A model generated the notes under the pieces. The model searched no databases and was not told where the DNA came from. It saw only the letters and a program-made list of their open reading frames with translations. This document shows, one piece after another, positions 1-8,430 of a DNA stretch of 41,620 nucleotides. The DNA is from a virus. The DNA lies in the IMG/VR virus record IMGVR_UViG_3300011445_000041, positions 1 to 41,620 of that record. One strand, given 5' to 3'. A program made the position numbers and the translations under genes. Within the stretch, counting starts at the first letter, position 1. Each line of letters opens with the position of its first letter.

Positions 1-453
1 AACATTCAGATCAACGGGGTGCGTGGGATTGCGGCAGACCTCACGGCGGATTGCGTGGTTTGTCTATCGACCTCACAACTCATTGACATCAGCCACAATG
101 CAACCCGCTCCGGCCGTACCGCATACCACACGGGGGTCCCAGGCGGTTTTCTCGTGAACAACGGGACCGGCACGAAGACGCTGACCGGCGCCGAAACAAC
201 TACGAGTGTCGCGAACGTGAGTTCGATCGTCCTGTTGCAGTCGGGTAATACTGTCTGGACCGATTTCACCAACTATCGCGATGGGCAGCTCTTGACGATC
301 AGTAATTTGAGTAGTTCGTTCACGGCCCAGTTTGCGACCGGCGCAATCTTCAAGTTGTCAGCAACGCCGTTTACGTTGGCCCAGTACGACACACTGACCC
401 TCTTGAACTGGGGCCCAGTTTGGGTCGAGGTCGCACGCAGTAACTTCCCATAG
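1..453 (+). CDS. C-terminal part of a phage tail fibre or spike protein (partial)
   Basis: The frame is open from the first base, so the gene is cut by the window edge; an internal GTG at 19 is not a convincing start. The visible ~150 residues are rich in Gly, Ser, Thr and Asn and form short beta-strand stretches, ending in a segment like the closing part of phage beta-helix proteins (short strand, turn, then WVEVARS near the C terminus). It lies immediately upstream of the large tail gene at 461, with the stop codon overlapping that gene's ribosome binding site (aggag at 452-456). A receptor-binding role is inferred from position and composition only. Confidence 0.55.
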   Translation, partial: NIQINGVRGIAADLTADCVVCLSTSQLIDISHNATRSGRTAYHTGVPGGFLVNNGTGTKTLTGAETTTSVANVSSIVLLQSGNTVWTDFTNYRDGQLLTISNLSSSFTAQFATGAIFKLSATPFTLAQYDTLTLLNWGPVWVEVARSNFP

Positions 454-460
454 GAGTGCG

Positions 461-2431
461 ATGCACATCGAGCCCTTGCATCGCGGACTGGTCACGAGTC
501 GCGACTCATCGTTGTTGAACGAGGGTGAGCTGGTCTATGCGCAGAATGTGCGCTACCGCCCTGGTGACCCAGCACTCCTCGCGGCTGAAGGCCACCTACA
601 GCTGCCCGATCACGCGTTTGATGGCACGCTGCCGGTGATTAATGTTGCGTGGGACGACGCGCCGCCAATGTTCATCTACGCGCGCCCGGATGCCACGCTT
701 CGGTACGTGCCGGCGGAAATCGATCCACTTACAGAGAGCATGTTTGATGCGAATAGCGCCGCGGCCGTTGCGATCGATGCGGTCGCGGCCCACTATATCG
801 GCCCAGGGCGACCCGAGGTCGTGCACTTCGAGGGCCAGCACATTCTATTGGATGGTGGCAGGCCGCGGCTGATTTCGCTGGATGATGTGGCGCCGGCATT
901 TTCGTTCCTCGGAATGCCTCGAAACGATACGCCTGTGTTGGTTGCGCACATCAACGTGACGGGCGCAATTCCGGCCGGGTGGTATCACTACTGGTTCACG
1001 TGGTACAGCAGCGTTACCGGCTTCGAACGCGAGGGCACGACGAGCGTCGATGCGGTCGGTAAGATCCAGCTCACGAGTGCTAAAAATAACCTGCGCATCT
1101 TCATCAAGCGCGATGACTTCACAGTTGCCAAGCCAGACTGGGCCGATCGAATTATCATCTACCGTGCACCAGTGCAAAATAACGAATTCCCTGGGCCGTG
1201 GCCCGCAGGCTATAAGGTGACCGATTCGATCGCGATTTCGTCATTCACGGTGACACAGGGAAGTGCTTTGCTGGCAGCCGGTTACGCTGGTGCAACCATC
1301 GACGCTGCTGCCGACTACTTCGTGCTACTCATCGACAGCCAAAGTGGCACGACGCTTGGTGGCACAATTCCATTTCCGATCGTGGCTATCTCTGCGGACG
1401 GCATCGCAAGTTCCATCGGCCAAAACGGTAATCCGCCTCGCGCAACGACCGGTGATGTGTTCGAAGAGTCGTTGCTCATGAACGATATTAATGACAAGCG
1501 CAAGGCACGATATTCGATGGTTGGCGAGCCCGGTAAGGTCCCAGATCTCTACTACATCAACTTCGACACACGTGAGCTGGACGAAGTGATTACGATTCGT
1601 ACCCTCGGGCGTGTAGCCGGCGCATTTTTGCGCAACGGTGTGTGGCGCATCAACTGGCTCCCGCGCTCGGGTGATTCTGAATTTGGACAGAATCGCGTGA
1701 AGGAACTGGTCGTGGAGGGCTTCGGAGTCGTGGGCCCGAATCTTGTGGCGTCGTTCACGATGCCGCAGGGACCTGCCCTCGCGTGGTACGGGCCGCGTGG
1801 ACCGTACGTGACCGACCTCAACGATTGGAGCGAACTCGCGCCGCAGGTCGATTGGACCGCGATCGCTGGGACACCGGTTGCGCTGCTCAACAACATCAAC
1901 GCCTACAGGCTCGAAATCTACTTCGTCGGGCCCGACGGCACTGGGTTTATTTACTACCTGCACTATCACGCGACTCACATCGTTGATGGGCATCTCGCGG
2001 TGACTGGGCCGATCATGCCGCGACCGACGCTCAAGAGCGCATTTACGGCGATTGTCGGTAGCACGCACCAAAGCGTGAGTCTCGATGATCGTGGGGGCAT
2101 CTACTACGAGGGGCTACCGGATGCGACGGTAGTGGCGGCGTTTCGCACTCGTGAGATATACTTGAATGGCGCAGGTCGGGAGTTTCGAACGAATCGCGTG
2201 CTTCTGCACGGCGCAGTTGCGCAGAATGTCGCGACCTTCGAGGTTCATACGCAGCCCGGCGGGAGCGCGGTTGAAGGCTTCATTGACATGGGAGTTTCGC
2301 GGCTTGCGCCACATGCGGTCACGACGAATGGTGAGTTCGTGCAACTGGGCGTGAACAACAACGGGCTCGGTGCGCTCAAGATCAACTGGGTCGGGGTTGA
2401 GTGGGAATCGTTGGGTGAGGTGGAGCGATGA
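461..2431 (+). CDS. Large phage tail/adaptor protein, 656 aa
   Basis: Start ATG is preceded by AGGAG 5 bases upstream. The N terminus (GLVTSRDSSLLNEGELVYAQ) has the look of podoviral tail-hub or stabilisation proteins, in which an early segment names the molecule's repeats and is followed by long beta-rich blades. The body consists of repeated beta segments with Trp/Tyr-rich strands (residues ~170-260) and a C-terminal beta domain ending GVEWESLGEVER. No enzymatic motif was seen. It sits in the tail gene row between fibre-like genes and overlaps the next gene by ATGA. Likely a structural part of the tail, perhaps a tubular/stabilisation protein; exact family not recognised. Confidence 0.6.
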   Translation: MHIEPLHRGLVTSRDSSLLNEGELVYAQNVRYRPGDPALLAAEGHLQLPDHAFDGTLPVINVAWDDAPPMFIYARPDATLRYVPAEIDPLTESMFDANSAAAVAIDAVAAHYIGPGRPEVVHFEGQHILLDGGRPRLISLDDVAPAFSFLGMPRNDTPVLVAHINVTGAIPAGWYHYWFTWYSSVTGFEREGTTSVDAVGKIQLTSAKNNLRIFIKRDDFTVAKPDWADRIIIYRAPVQNNEFPGPWPAGYKVTDSIAISSFTVTQGSALLAAGYAGATIDAAADYFVLLIDSQSGTTLGGTIPFPIVAISADGIASSIGQNGNPPRATTGDVFEESLLMNDINDKRKARYSMVGEPGKVPDLYYINFDTRELDEVITIRTLGRVAGAFLRNGVWRINWLPRSGDSEFGQNRVKELVVEGFGVVGPNLVASFTMPQGPALAWYGPRGPYVTDLNDWSELAPQVDWTAIAGTPVALLNNINAYRLEIYFVGPDGTGFIYYLHYHATHIVDGHLAVTGPIMPRPTLKSAFTAIVGSTHQSVSLDDRGGIYYEGLPDATVVAAFRTREIYLNGAGREFRTNRVLLHGAVAQNVATFEVHTQPGGSAVEGFIDMGVSRLAPHAVTTNGEFVQLGVNNNGLGALKINWVGVEWESLGEVER

Positions 2432-3495
2432 GATTTCGTGGGGTCGAGACGCGGGGGTTAGGGCGCCGGGAGCGCCGCGCGTTCAGCACGATCAGCGAGT
2501 ATCTTGAGCGGGTCAAGACACCCACGAGTGTTTCAACTACGCCCTCAGTGAGCGTGGTCTCGAAGGCCAGTGACCAGCTGGGGCGCGTGAAGTTCGTGCG
2601 CAGTGATCTCGCGGGAACGGTGACGTATCTGGAGCCGCCGGACGCAGATACGCTGCTCGTCATGCGCTTTACGGGGACGCCGACGCTCGCGACCGGCGGG
2701 AACCTCGTGCTGAATACGTCGTTTACGCCGGGCACCAACGGCGTGATCGTGTTCGTGTCGGATGGGACGCGCCTATACGAGATCGCCCGCAACATGGGGT
2801 CGTCGTTCTTTGACTGCCCGGTGGTCATTAATGAGGACGGGCACCCATGTGAGCCGGTGCTGCGGGTCGAGACCGACACCCTCGACGAGTTCATCTACGT
2901 CTCTGGTACTGCGGTCGCAGGGCGTGGGCAGCTACGCATTGGCACCGAGGGCGCACCCTCTGACAATACGTTCGCAGCGGTGGTTGGCGGTCCGGCACAG
3001 GAAGCAACGACTCGGCCTGGGTTGCTCGTCCAGGGCCGACATATCACGGCCTTTGCAGTTGCGGGGGCCTATGGCGCGGGTGGCGACGACGCGCTTGAGG
3101 TCGATACTACTCAAGGAAACGTCGTAATGCGCGTCAACGGTGACGTGAGCATTCGCGAGCAACTGCGCATGGGATCGGGAGACTCGACGATCTCTGCGAA
3201 CCAGAATCCGTGGACGCTGCCAGACACGAGCATCGTAAGGCTGGCGTCGGACGTAGACGGGCGGCTGATTCGGAGCATCGTCGCTGACGTTCAAGACACT
3301 GCCGGAGGAACGCTGCTCTACGACATCATCAACGTCGGGACGCACTTCGTCTCGTTCGTTCACGAGGACGCAGGAGCCACGGCGGCGAACCGGATCATTG
3401 CGAGCGCCAACGCGCAGCCGTTCGACCTCATGCCGAGCGATACATGCCGAGTCTGGTACGACCCAGGCAGTGCTCGCTGGAGGGTGCTCAAGTGA
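2428..3495 (+). CDS. Tail fibre-like structural protein, 355 aa
   Basis: ATG overlaps the previous stop (ATGA), so translation is coupled. The first ~30 residues are Arg-rich; the rest is beta-rich with Gly/Asp/Thr turns. The last ~90 residues (from about SIVRLASDVDGRL to the end) form a compact beta module that closes with a WYDPGSARWRVLK tail, reminiscent of the end of the partial fibre gene at the window start. No catalytic motif is visible. Probably part of the tail fibre or its collar; confidence rests on neighbourhood and composition. Confidence 0.55.
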   Translation: MRFRGVETRGLGRRERRAFSTISEYLERVKTPTSVSTTPSVSVVSKASDQLGRVKFVRSDLAGTVTYLEPPDADTLLVMRFTGTPTLATGGNLVLNTSFTPGTNGVIVFVSDGTRLYEIARNMGSSFFDCPVVINEDGHPCEPVLRVETDTLDEFIYVSGTAVAGRGQLRIGTEGAPSDNTFAAVVGGPAQEATTRPGLLVQGRHITAFAVAGAYGAGGDDALEVDTTQGNVVMRVNGDVSIREQLRMGSGDSTISANQNPWTLPDTSIVRLASDVDGRLIRSIVADVQDTAGGTLLYDIINVGTHFVSFVHEDAGATAANRIIASANAQPFDLMPSDTCRVWYDPGSARWRVLK

Positions 3496-3650
3496 GTTAC
3501 ACACGCGAACCGTTTGCTGACACGGTGAAAGCTGGAGCGCAGTACATCATCCCGGAGAACGTCCAGGTCATCGTAACCGGCTCCTTCATCGTCGAGGCAG
3601 GCGGAACGCTCATCATCAAGCCTGGCGGGAAGCTGGTGGTGTTGCCATGA
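3492..3650 (+). CDS. Tiny beta-helix-like tail accessory protein, 52 aa
   Basis: A GTG start at 3492 overlaps the previous stop and has GGAGGG 7 bases upstream; an upstream ATG at 3444 would lie deep inside the previous gene and is not favoured. The peptide contains alternating hydrophobic strands separated by glycine turns (VIVTGSFIVEAGGTLIIKPG), the pattern of a few rungs of a beta-helix. Such tiny genes between fibre genes may encode trimerising caps. Function unknown. Confidence 0.5.
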   Translation: MSYTREPFADTVKAGAQYIIPENVQVIVTGSFIVEAGGTLIIKPGGKLVVLP

Positions 3651-4033
3651 AGCTGATTCTCGCGGCGATGCTGATCTATCTCGGTCGCGCCGTTGCTGGA
3701 CCAGGAGAAGTAGCCGAGGTGTCGTTTGTGATCGAGACGGACGGGCAGTGCGTCGTGGACATCGAGACCGTGATCGAGTCCGACATCCCTGTTGACATCG
3801 TGATCGAAGGGCCGAAGGTACTCTCGTTTCTGCGAGTCGCGGGTCCGAACCGATACCGGGTCGAGTTCGAGGCGAGCGGTTGCCCGAACGGCGAGATTGC
3901 CAAGATCGGGTTCGTCTTGCCTGGCAACGCGAAGGGCACGTACCCGCTCAAGCTGATCCACACGGCGATGCGCCTTGAGAACGGGTTCCTGGCAGAGACA
4001 AAGAGCAGGAACGGGAAGGTGAAAGTGCGATGA
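3647..4033 (+). CDS. Exported Ig-like protein in the tail operon, 128 aa
   Basis: Overlaps its neighbours at both ends by ATGA, so it is part of the coupled tail operon. The N terminus has Lys, a hydrophobic stretch and a small-residue cleavage region (MKLILAAMLIYLGRAVAG), a plausible Sec signal peptide. The mature part is a ~100-residue beta sandwich-like domain with two Cys, of the general type seen in Ig-like or cohesin-like modules, rich in Val/Ile/Glu. A signal peptide on a gene among virion genes is odd; it could be a secreted or periplasmic factor, or the hydrophobic start could be a membrane anchor. Function not recognised. Confidence 0.5.
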   Translation: MKLILAAMLIYLGRAVAGPGEVAEVSFVIETDGQCVVDIETVIESDIPVDIVIEGPKVLSFLRVAGPNRYRVEFEASGCPNGEIAKIGFVLPGNAKGTYPLKLIHTAMRLENGFLAETKSRNGKVKVR

Positions 4034-6033
4034 GTTTCAGGCTCCCAGAGACACCAGCCGCTTCTGTTCCTACGCCTCCAGCAAACAACGCTGAGCTGTT
4101 CCTTGACGACGCTACCGACCCCGGTGTGCTCAAGGTCAAGAAGGACGACGGGTCTGTCGTCACCATCGAGGCAACTGCAGGCGCTGACGCGGACGCCATT
4201 CACGACAACGTGGCCGGCGAAATCGTGCTCATCGCAGAAAAGGCGACTCCGGTCGATGCTGATCTCATCGTAATTGAGGATTCTGAGGCCGCGAACGTCA
4301 AGAAGCGCGTGCAGCTCGGGAATCTTCCCGGCGGCACAGAGGTCAACGATCTCGACACAGATGGCGTGCTCGGGATCGCAGACGACCAGCTCGTCGTCGG
4401 AACCGGCGCGAATACTGCTGCCTATAAGACGCTGCCCGACGGCGCCGTCGCCTACGACACCGCGACCAACGCCTTCGCGCAGGCGAGCAGTGCTGATCTA
4501 TCGGACGGCCCGTTCGCAGCGCTCGCGCTCGACGACCTGACTGACGTGACCATCACCGCGCCCGCGACAGGCGCCGTTCTCGTCAAGAGCGCCGGAGATT
4601 GGGTCGATGGGCAAGTTGATCTGGCCGACGCAGACGCTGTGACTGGGGTGCTGCCGAAGGCAAACATGGCTGCGACCGCGGTTCACAACGACCAGTCAAA
4701 CACCTACTCGACCGGCACGCAGGATTTTCAGGCTGCGACTGATGTCCAGGTCAAGGACTCTGCGTTCGCCATTCACGACAACGCTGCGCCAACGAAGATC
4801 GCACACTTCCAGTGCTCAGCGCTAACGGCTGGCTTCCCAAAGACGATGACGATCCCTGACTTCGACGGCGTGCTTGTGACCGAGGATGGCGCACAGGCCC
4901 TAGACAACAAGACGCTCAACTCTCCAGTCCTGACCACACCAGCCCTCGGCACTCCGGCGAGCGGTGTTCTCACGAGCTGCACAGGCCTCCCGCTCACGAC
5001 CGGCGTGACCGGCGCGCTCCCGATCGTGAATGGCGGCACCGGGCAGGTGGCACAGGACGAAGCGTTTGACGCGCTTGCTCCGACTACGACCAAGGGCGAC
5101 GTGATCGTCATGGGGCCGTCGGGTGACAACGTGCGGCTTGCGGTCGGGACTGACACGCACGTTCTGACGGCAAACGCGGCCGCAACCAACGGTGTCGAGT
5201 GGGCAGCTCCAACGGGAGGCGGCGGCGATAGCGTGAGCGTAAACGGCAGCAGCGTCACCGATGCTGACCTGGACAATGCCACGCCGGTTGCACCGGCCGG
5301 CGGCAGCAACGTCAAATGGCAAACGAGCGGCGCGAGTCCAGCCGATATATCGGCCTATCTCGACTGGGGCGCCGTCATGGATGGATTTCGTAGGAAGCCG
5401 TTTTTCTATACTGATTGTCTGGAGGCTTCGTCCTCAACAACTCTATCCCATCCACCTTGGGTGCGGAGCGTTTCGTCCGGGACCCTTGCTGCGGTTGCGG
5501 GGAACGGAAACCACAACGGGATTCTCCGGTTCATTTCTGCTGCGGGAGCGAATACCGGGGGAGCGCTTTTTAGTCAAACCGCGACGATCATGCTGCTCGC
5601 TGGAGGAGAGAACTTTGAGGCGATCATTAATATCGACACGCTCACCAACACGACGATTCGCCTCGGGTTTTTTGATAGCAGCACTGGTGCCCCGATCGAC
5701 GGCGCATGGATCGAGATCCCTTCTACTGGGGCCGCCGTAGGCAAGACCAGCAGCAACTCGTCACTGACGACATCCTCTACGATCGCTACGCTCTCAGCGG
5801 GGACATGGTACAGATGCCGGATCGCCGTCAATTCTGACGCCACGAGTGTTGCGTTCACGATCTGGACTGACGACGGAACCCAGCAGGGCACGCAGAGCAA
5901 CACGACCAACATCCCAACAGCTGCCGGGAGAGAACTCGGACATGGCATCTCGTGTCTGTCTCAAAGCACAGTCAACATAGCGCAGCTCGACTGGATGGCA
6001 ATGTGGCAGGCTGATCGAGCACTCACAAGGTAA
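4030..6033 (+). CDS. Phage tail fibre with C-terminal lectin-like domain, 667 aa
   Basis: Starts inside the previous stop (ATGA). The N-terminal ~350 residues are Asp/Ala/Thr-rich, low-complexity shaft sequence containing the very common fibre motif LTTGVTGALPIVNGGTGQ (about residues 325-345), typical of tail fibre shafts. Residues ~345-430 form a second shaft block ending in a GGGGD hinge. The last ~220 residues, with Trp/Phe-rich beta strands and a GTWYRCRI strand, look like a concanavalin A-type jelly-roll that could bind host surface glycan. Expected to be a trimeric receptor-binding fibre. No chaperone domain or enzymatic residue was recognised. Confidence 0.75.
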   Translation: MSFRLPETPAASVPTPPANNAELFLDDATDPGVLKVKKDDGSVVTIEATAGADADAIHDNVAGEIVLIAEKATPVDADLIVIEDSEAANVKKRVQLGNLPGGTEVNDLDTDGVLGIADDQLVVGTGANTAAYKTLPDGAVAYDTATNAFAQASSADLSDGPFAALALDDLTDVTITAPATGAVLVKSAGDWVDGQVDLADADAVTGVLPKANMAATAVHNDQSNTYSTGTQDFQAATDVQVKDSAFAIHDNAAPTKIAHFQCSALTAGFPKTMTIPDFDGVLVTEDGAQALDNKTLNSPVLTTPALGTPASGVLTSCTGLPLTTGVTGALPIVNGGTGQVAQDEAFDALAPTTTKGDVIVMGPSGDNVRLAVGTDTHVLTANAAATNGVEWAAPTGGGGDSVSVNGSSVTDADLDNATPVAPAGGSNVKWQTSGASPADISAYLDWGAVMDGFRRKPFFYTDCLEASSSTTLSHPPWVRSVSSGTLAAVAGNGNHNGILRFISAAGANTGGALFSQTATIMLLAGGENFEAIINIDTLTNTTIRLGFFDSSTGAPIDGAWIEIPSTGAAVGKTSSNSSLTTSSTIATLSAGTWYRCRIAVNSDATSVAFTIWTDDGTQQGTQSNTTNIPTAAGRELGHGISCLSQSTVNIAQLDWMAMWQADRALTR

Positions 6034-6047
6034 CAGCGGGAGTCACG

Positions 6048-6296
6048 ATGCGCATTGAATACGAACGTGAAGTCCAACCGGAACGGGTCAGGGCCGCAGT
6101 CCACTTCACTGACGCGGACATCGCGGCCGCATTTCTCGTTGCAGACCCGGACGAAGTTCTCTTTTACCGGCTCTTTTCACCGGCTTGGGAAGGCCTGGAA
6201 ATTCCTGAACAGCTCCGTATCCTGGCGCGCGTTGCGGAGCTTACGCTTATGGCGCGCAGTCTCAATCTCACTGCGGACCAAGTGCTGCCAAAATAG
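6048..6296 (+). CDS. Small conserved-looking phage protein, 82 aa
   Basis: Start ATG at 6048 has GGGAG upstream. The protein is acidic, soluble, with a helical C-terminal half (EQLRILARVAELTLMARSLN). An overlapping longer frame at 6055 is a shadow until base 6307. No family recognised. It lies between the fibre gene and small virion genes, separated by only 14 bases from the fibre stop. Confidence 0.55.
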   Translation: MRIEYEREVQPERVRAAVHFTDADIAAAFLVADPDEVLFYRLFSPAWEGLEIPEQLRILARVAELTLMARSLNLTADQVLPK

Positions 6297-6306
6297 GAGG
6301 ACTCCG

Positions 6307-6630
6307 ATGTTGGAAATCTCTATGACGAATGAGCAAAAAGTGCGTGTTGTTTCTACCCCCGCGACCGCTGCTGGCCAGCCCGCTGCAGTCGAGGGCGCCC
6401 TCAGCGCGATCGTAGTGAGCGGTGATGGCACCTGGGAGCTGGATGTCGAAAATCCACTCGCATTGTTTCTCATCTCAGGCGCTGCCCCCGGCGACACCGC
6501 GTACATCATCCAGGCCGATGCGGACCTTGGTGAGGGCGTCGTCATGATTCAGGACAGCGCAATCATCCACGTGGCAGGGGCGCTCGCTGCAGCCCTCGGG
6601 CTCGCGGCGGAGGCGCCGGTAGCGAAATAG
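6307..6630 (+). CDS. Small beta-rich virion-associated protein, 107 aa
   Basis: The start at 6307 is chosen because AGGAGG lies 6 bases upstream and just after the preceding stop; the same frame is open further upstream but has no signal there. The sequence is a single Ala/Val-rich beta domain (residues ~10-90) resembling an Ig-like or decoration-type fold (VSGDGTWELDVENPLALFLISG). A role as head decoration or tail accessory protein is a guess from size and position. Confidence 0.55.
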   Translation: MLEISMTNEQKVRVVSTPATAAGQPAAVEGALSAIVVSGDGTWELDVENPLALFLISGAAPGDTAYIIQADADLGEGVVMIQDSAIIHVAGALAAALGLAAEAPVAK

Positions 6631-6655
6631 TGCTAAACTCTTGTGGGGGTGTGAC

Positions 6656-7228
6656 ATGGATCCAATGACGATTGCGGGTCTCGGCTCGACTCTTCTGCCG
6701 CTCATCCTCGGGCTCTTTGGAGGGCAGAAAGAGCGCAACCCCCAAGAGGTATTTGCACAGCTAAACGCGCTTCTCGGGGCGCAATTCCAGCCCATCCTGG
6801 CCGCCGCTATGCAATTAGCGGGGGTCCAGGGTGCGCAGGTCGGTCAACAGATCGCCGGCAGCGTGGGACGAGCAGGCGGGGGCGCGAGCGGCGTGGGGGC
6901 CGTGACGCGTTCTGTAGGCGCAGGCCTTGCCTCGAACCGCGCTGCCGACGCTCGTCTCAACGTGACGACTGCGCAGATGCAGATGCTGGCGCAGCTGTTC
7001 CCGTCGTTCATGAACCCAAGCATGAAGCCGCCAGGCACATTGCAGAATCTGAGCGGCGCCTACGGGATGAGCTTGCTCGGTGGGTCAAATCCGCTCATGG
7101 AACTCGTGAATCTGTTCAAGGGCGCACCCACGACGAAGGCTGCAACCCTCGGCGGTGGCAGCGCGAATAGCGGCATTGGCGCGAACAGCGGCGGCCGATT
7201 CTTCTCGCTTCCAGAAGGTCAGCCATGA
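6656..7228 (+). CDS. Gly/Ala-rich putative internal virion protein, 190 aa
   Basis: ATG at 6656 follows GGGGGTG; a TTG at 6641 is less likely. Residues 4-20 are hydrophobic (TIAGLGSTLLPLILGLFGG) and could insert in a membrane. The middle is Gly/Gln/Ala-rich with amphipathic helices (MQMLAQLFPSFM), the C terminus Gly/Ser-rich. Together with the two genes that follow it has the look of podoviral small ejection proteins that line up before a very large internal protein. The stop overlaps the next start (ATGA). Confidence 0.5.
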   Translation: MDPMTIAGLGSTLLPLILGLFGGQKERNPQEVFAQLNALLGAQFQPILAAAMQLAGVQGAQVGQQIAGSVGRAGGGASGVGAVTRSVGAGLASNRAADARLNVTTAQMQMLAQLFPSFMNPSMKPPGTLQNLSGAYGMSLLGGSNPLMELVNLFKGAPTTKAATLGGGSANSGIGANSGGRFFSLPEGQP

Positions 7229-8430
7229 CGATGCCTCTCCCGCCGATTCCGCCGCTGCCGCCCACAGAGCAGCAGGGTGCAGGTGCACCACAGCTTCCAC
7301 AGGTCCCGCTGCCGAGCGCGCTTCAGGCACTAAGCGGGCTCTTTATGCTCGCGCAGTCGATGCCGCAGATGTTACCGCAGGCCTCGCAGCAGCTCGAACA
7401 GCGCCGCGGCGCAGCTGGTGAGCGCGAGATTGCGCAGTTTCAGCTGCAACGCCAGGTCGAGCAAGACGAGGCCGCGAAACAAGAGCGCGCCGCGGAGGCA
7501 CAACAGCGCAGATTTGACCAACAGATGCAGCAGCTGGCGGCCTCAGATGCGCGCGAAAATGCGCTGGCTGCGCGCGAGCACGATGCGAAGATGCTCGATC
7601 TTCAGGAGCGCGCATTCTCGCTGCAAAAGCAACAGTCCGCGCTCGAAAAAACCCAGTTCGACGCAACCGCTGCGCGCCTCCTCGGTACTATGTACAGCGA
7701 GGCGCTTGATCGCGTTGATGCGACCGTGCTCGACCCGAAGGCGCGGGCCGCGATTCTCGCTGATCCACAGACCATGATGCAGTATCAGCTGCAGCGCGCA
7801 AAGGATCCGAAGGGCGCCGATACGTGGCTCGCACAGCTCAGCGGCGGGCAGCTCACGCAGACCGAGCGCCAGAAGCGCGCGATCGAACTCGTGCTCAACA
7901 ACCCCGGCGCCACACAGCTTTTCAGCGCGACCGGCCTCAAGCCCGAAGACGTATTCAACGCTGAGTTCATGCCGGTGGACTTGCCGCTTGAGGGTCCGCA
8001 GGCCGAAGCGCTCAACACGCTGTCGCAGGTCTCGCTGCGGCGCATGATGGTTGGAAGCGTGACACCGGTCGAAGAGGCGAACTTCGCGACTGCGATGCGC
8101 AATCTCGGTGGCACCGAGGCGATCAACAAAATCAGCGATGATCTCGCGCGCCTCGCAGAAGTGAAGTACGGGGTCGATCGCGACCAGTTCGAACAGAACC
8201 TTGCGCAGCTGATCGACACGGCTGCGGGGCCCGAGGCGGTCGCGCTCTCGGTGCCGAGCGCCCCACCGACTGAGAGCCGCATCAAGCGCTTATTTGGCCG
8301 TGATCGTGAAAGCGAAATTGAGGATCTGCGCCGGAAGCTCAAGTTCCCCCTCATGCCCGCAAAGCGCAAGGCTGAGATGCGGGCCCGGCTTAAAGAGCTT
8401 GGCGCAAATGAGGACTGGGAGGCGCGATAG
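7225..8430 (+). CDS. Coiled-coil virion protein, 401 aa
   Basis: Pro-rich N terminus (residues 1-30), then a long Gln/Glu/Arg/Ala-rich coiled coil from about residue 55 to 150, and a helical C-terminal domain ending in basic helices (KRKAEMRARLKELG). No enzymatic motif. Coupled on both sides (ATGA before; GTG overlap after). Size, helical composition and position just before the 1020-residue protein suggest an internal virion or ejection-complex component. Confidence 0.55.
   Translation: MTMPLPPIPPLPPTEQQGAGAPQLPQVPLPSALQALSGLFMLAQSMPQMLPQASQQLEQRRGAAGEREIAQFQLQRQVEQDEAAKQERAAEAQQRRFDQQMQQLAASDARENALAAREHDAKMLDLQERAFSLQKQQSALEKTQFDATAARLLGTMYSEALDRVDATVLDPKARAAILADPQTMMQYQLQRAKDPKGADTWLAQLSGGQLTQTERQKRAIELVLNNPGATQLFSATGLKPEDVFNAEFMPVDLPLEGPQAEALNTLSQVSLRRMMVGSVTPVEEANFATAMRNLGGTEAINKISDDLARLAEVKYGVDRDQFEQNLAQLIDTAAGPEAVALSVPSAPPTESRIKRLFGRDRESEIEDLRRKLKFPLMPAKRKAEMRARLKELGANEDWEAR

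Noticed and set aside
1325-2071. 248-codon minus-strand frame
   Set aside because: Antisense to the 656-residue tail gene; Arg-rich, no motif, no neighbouring genes on that strand.
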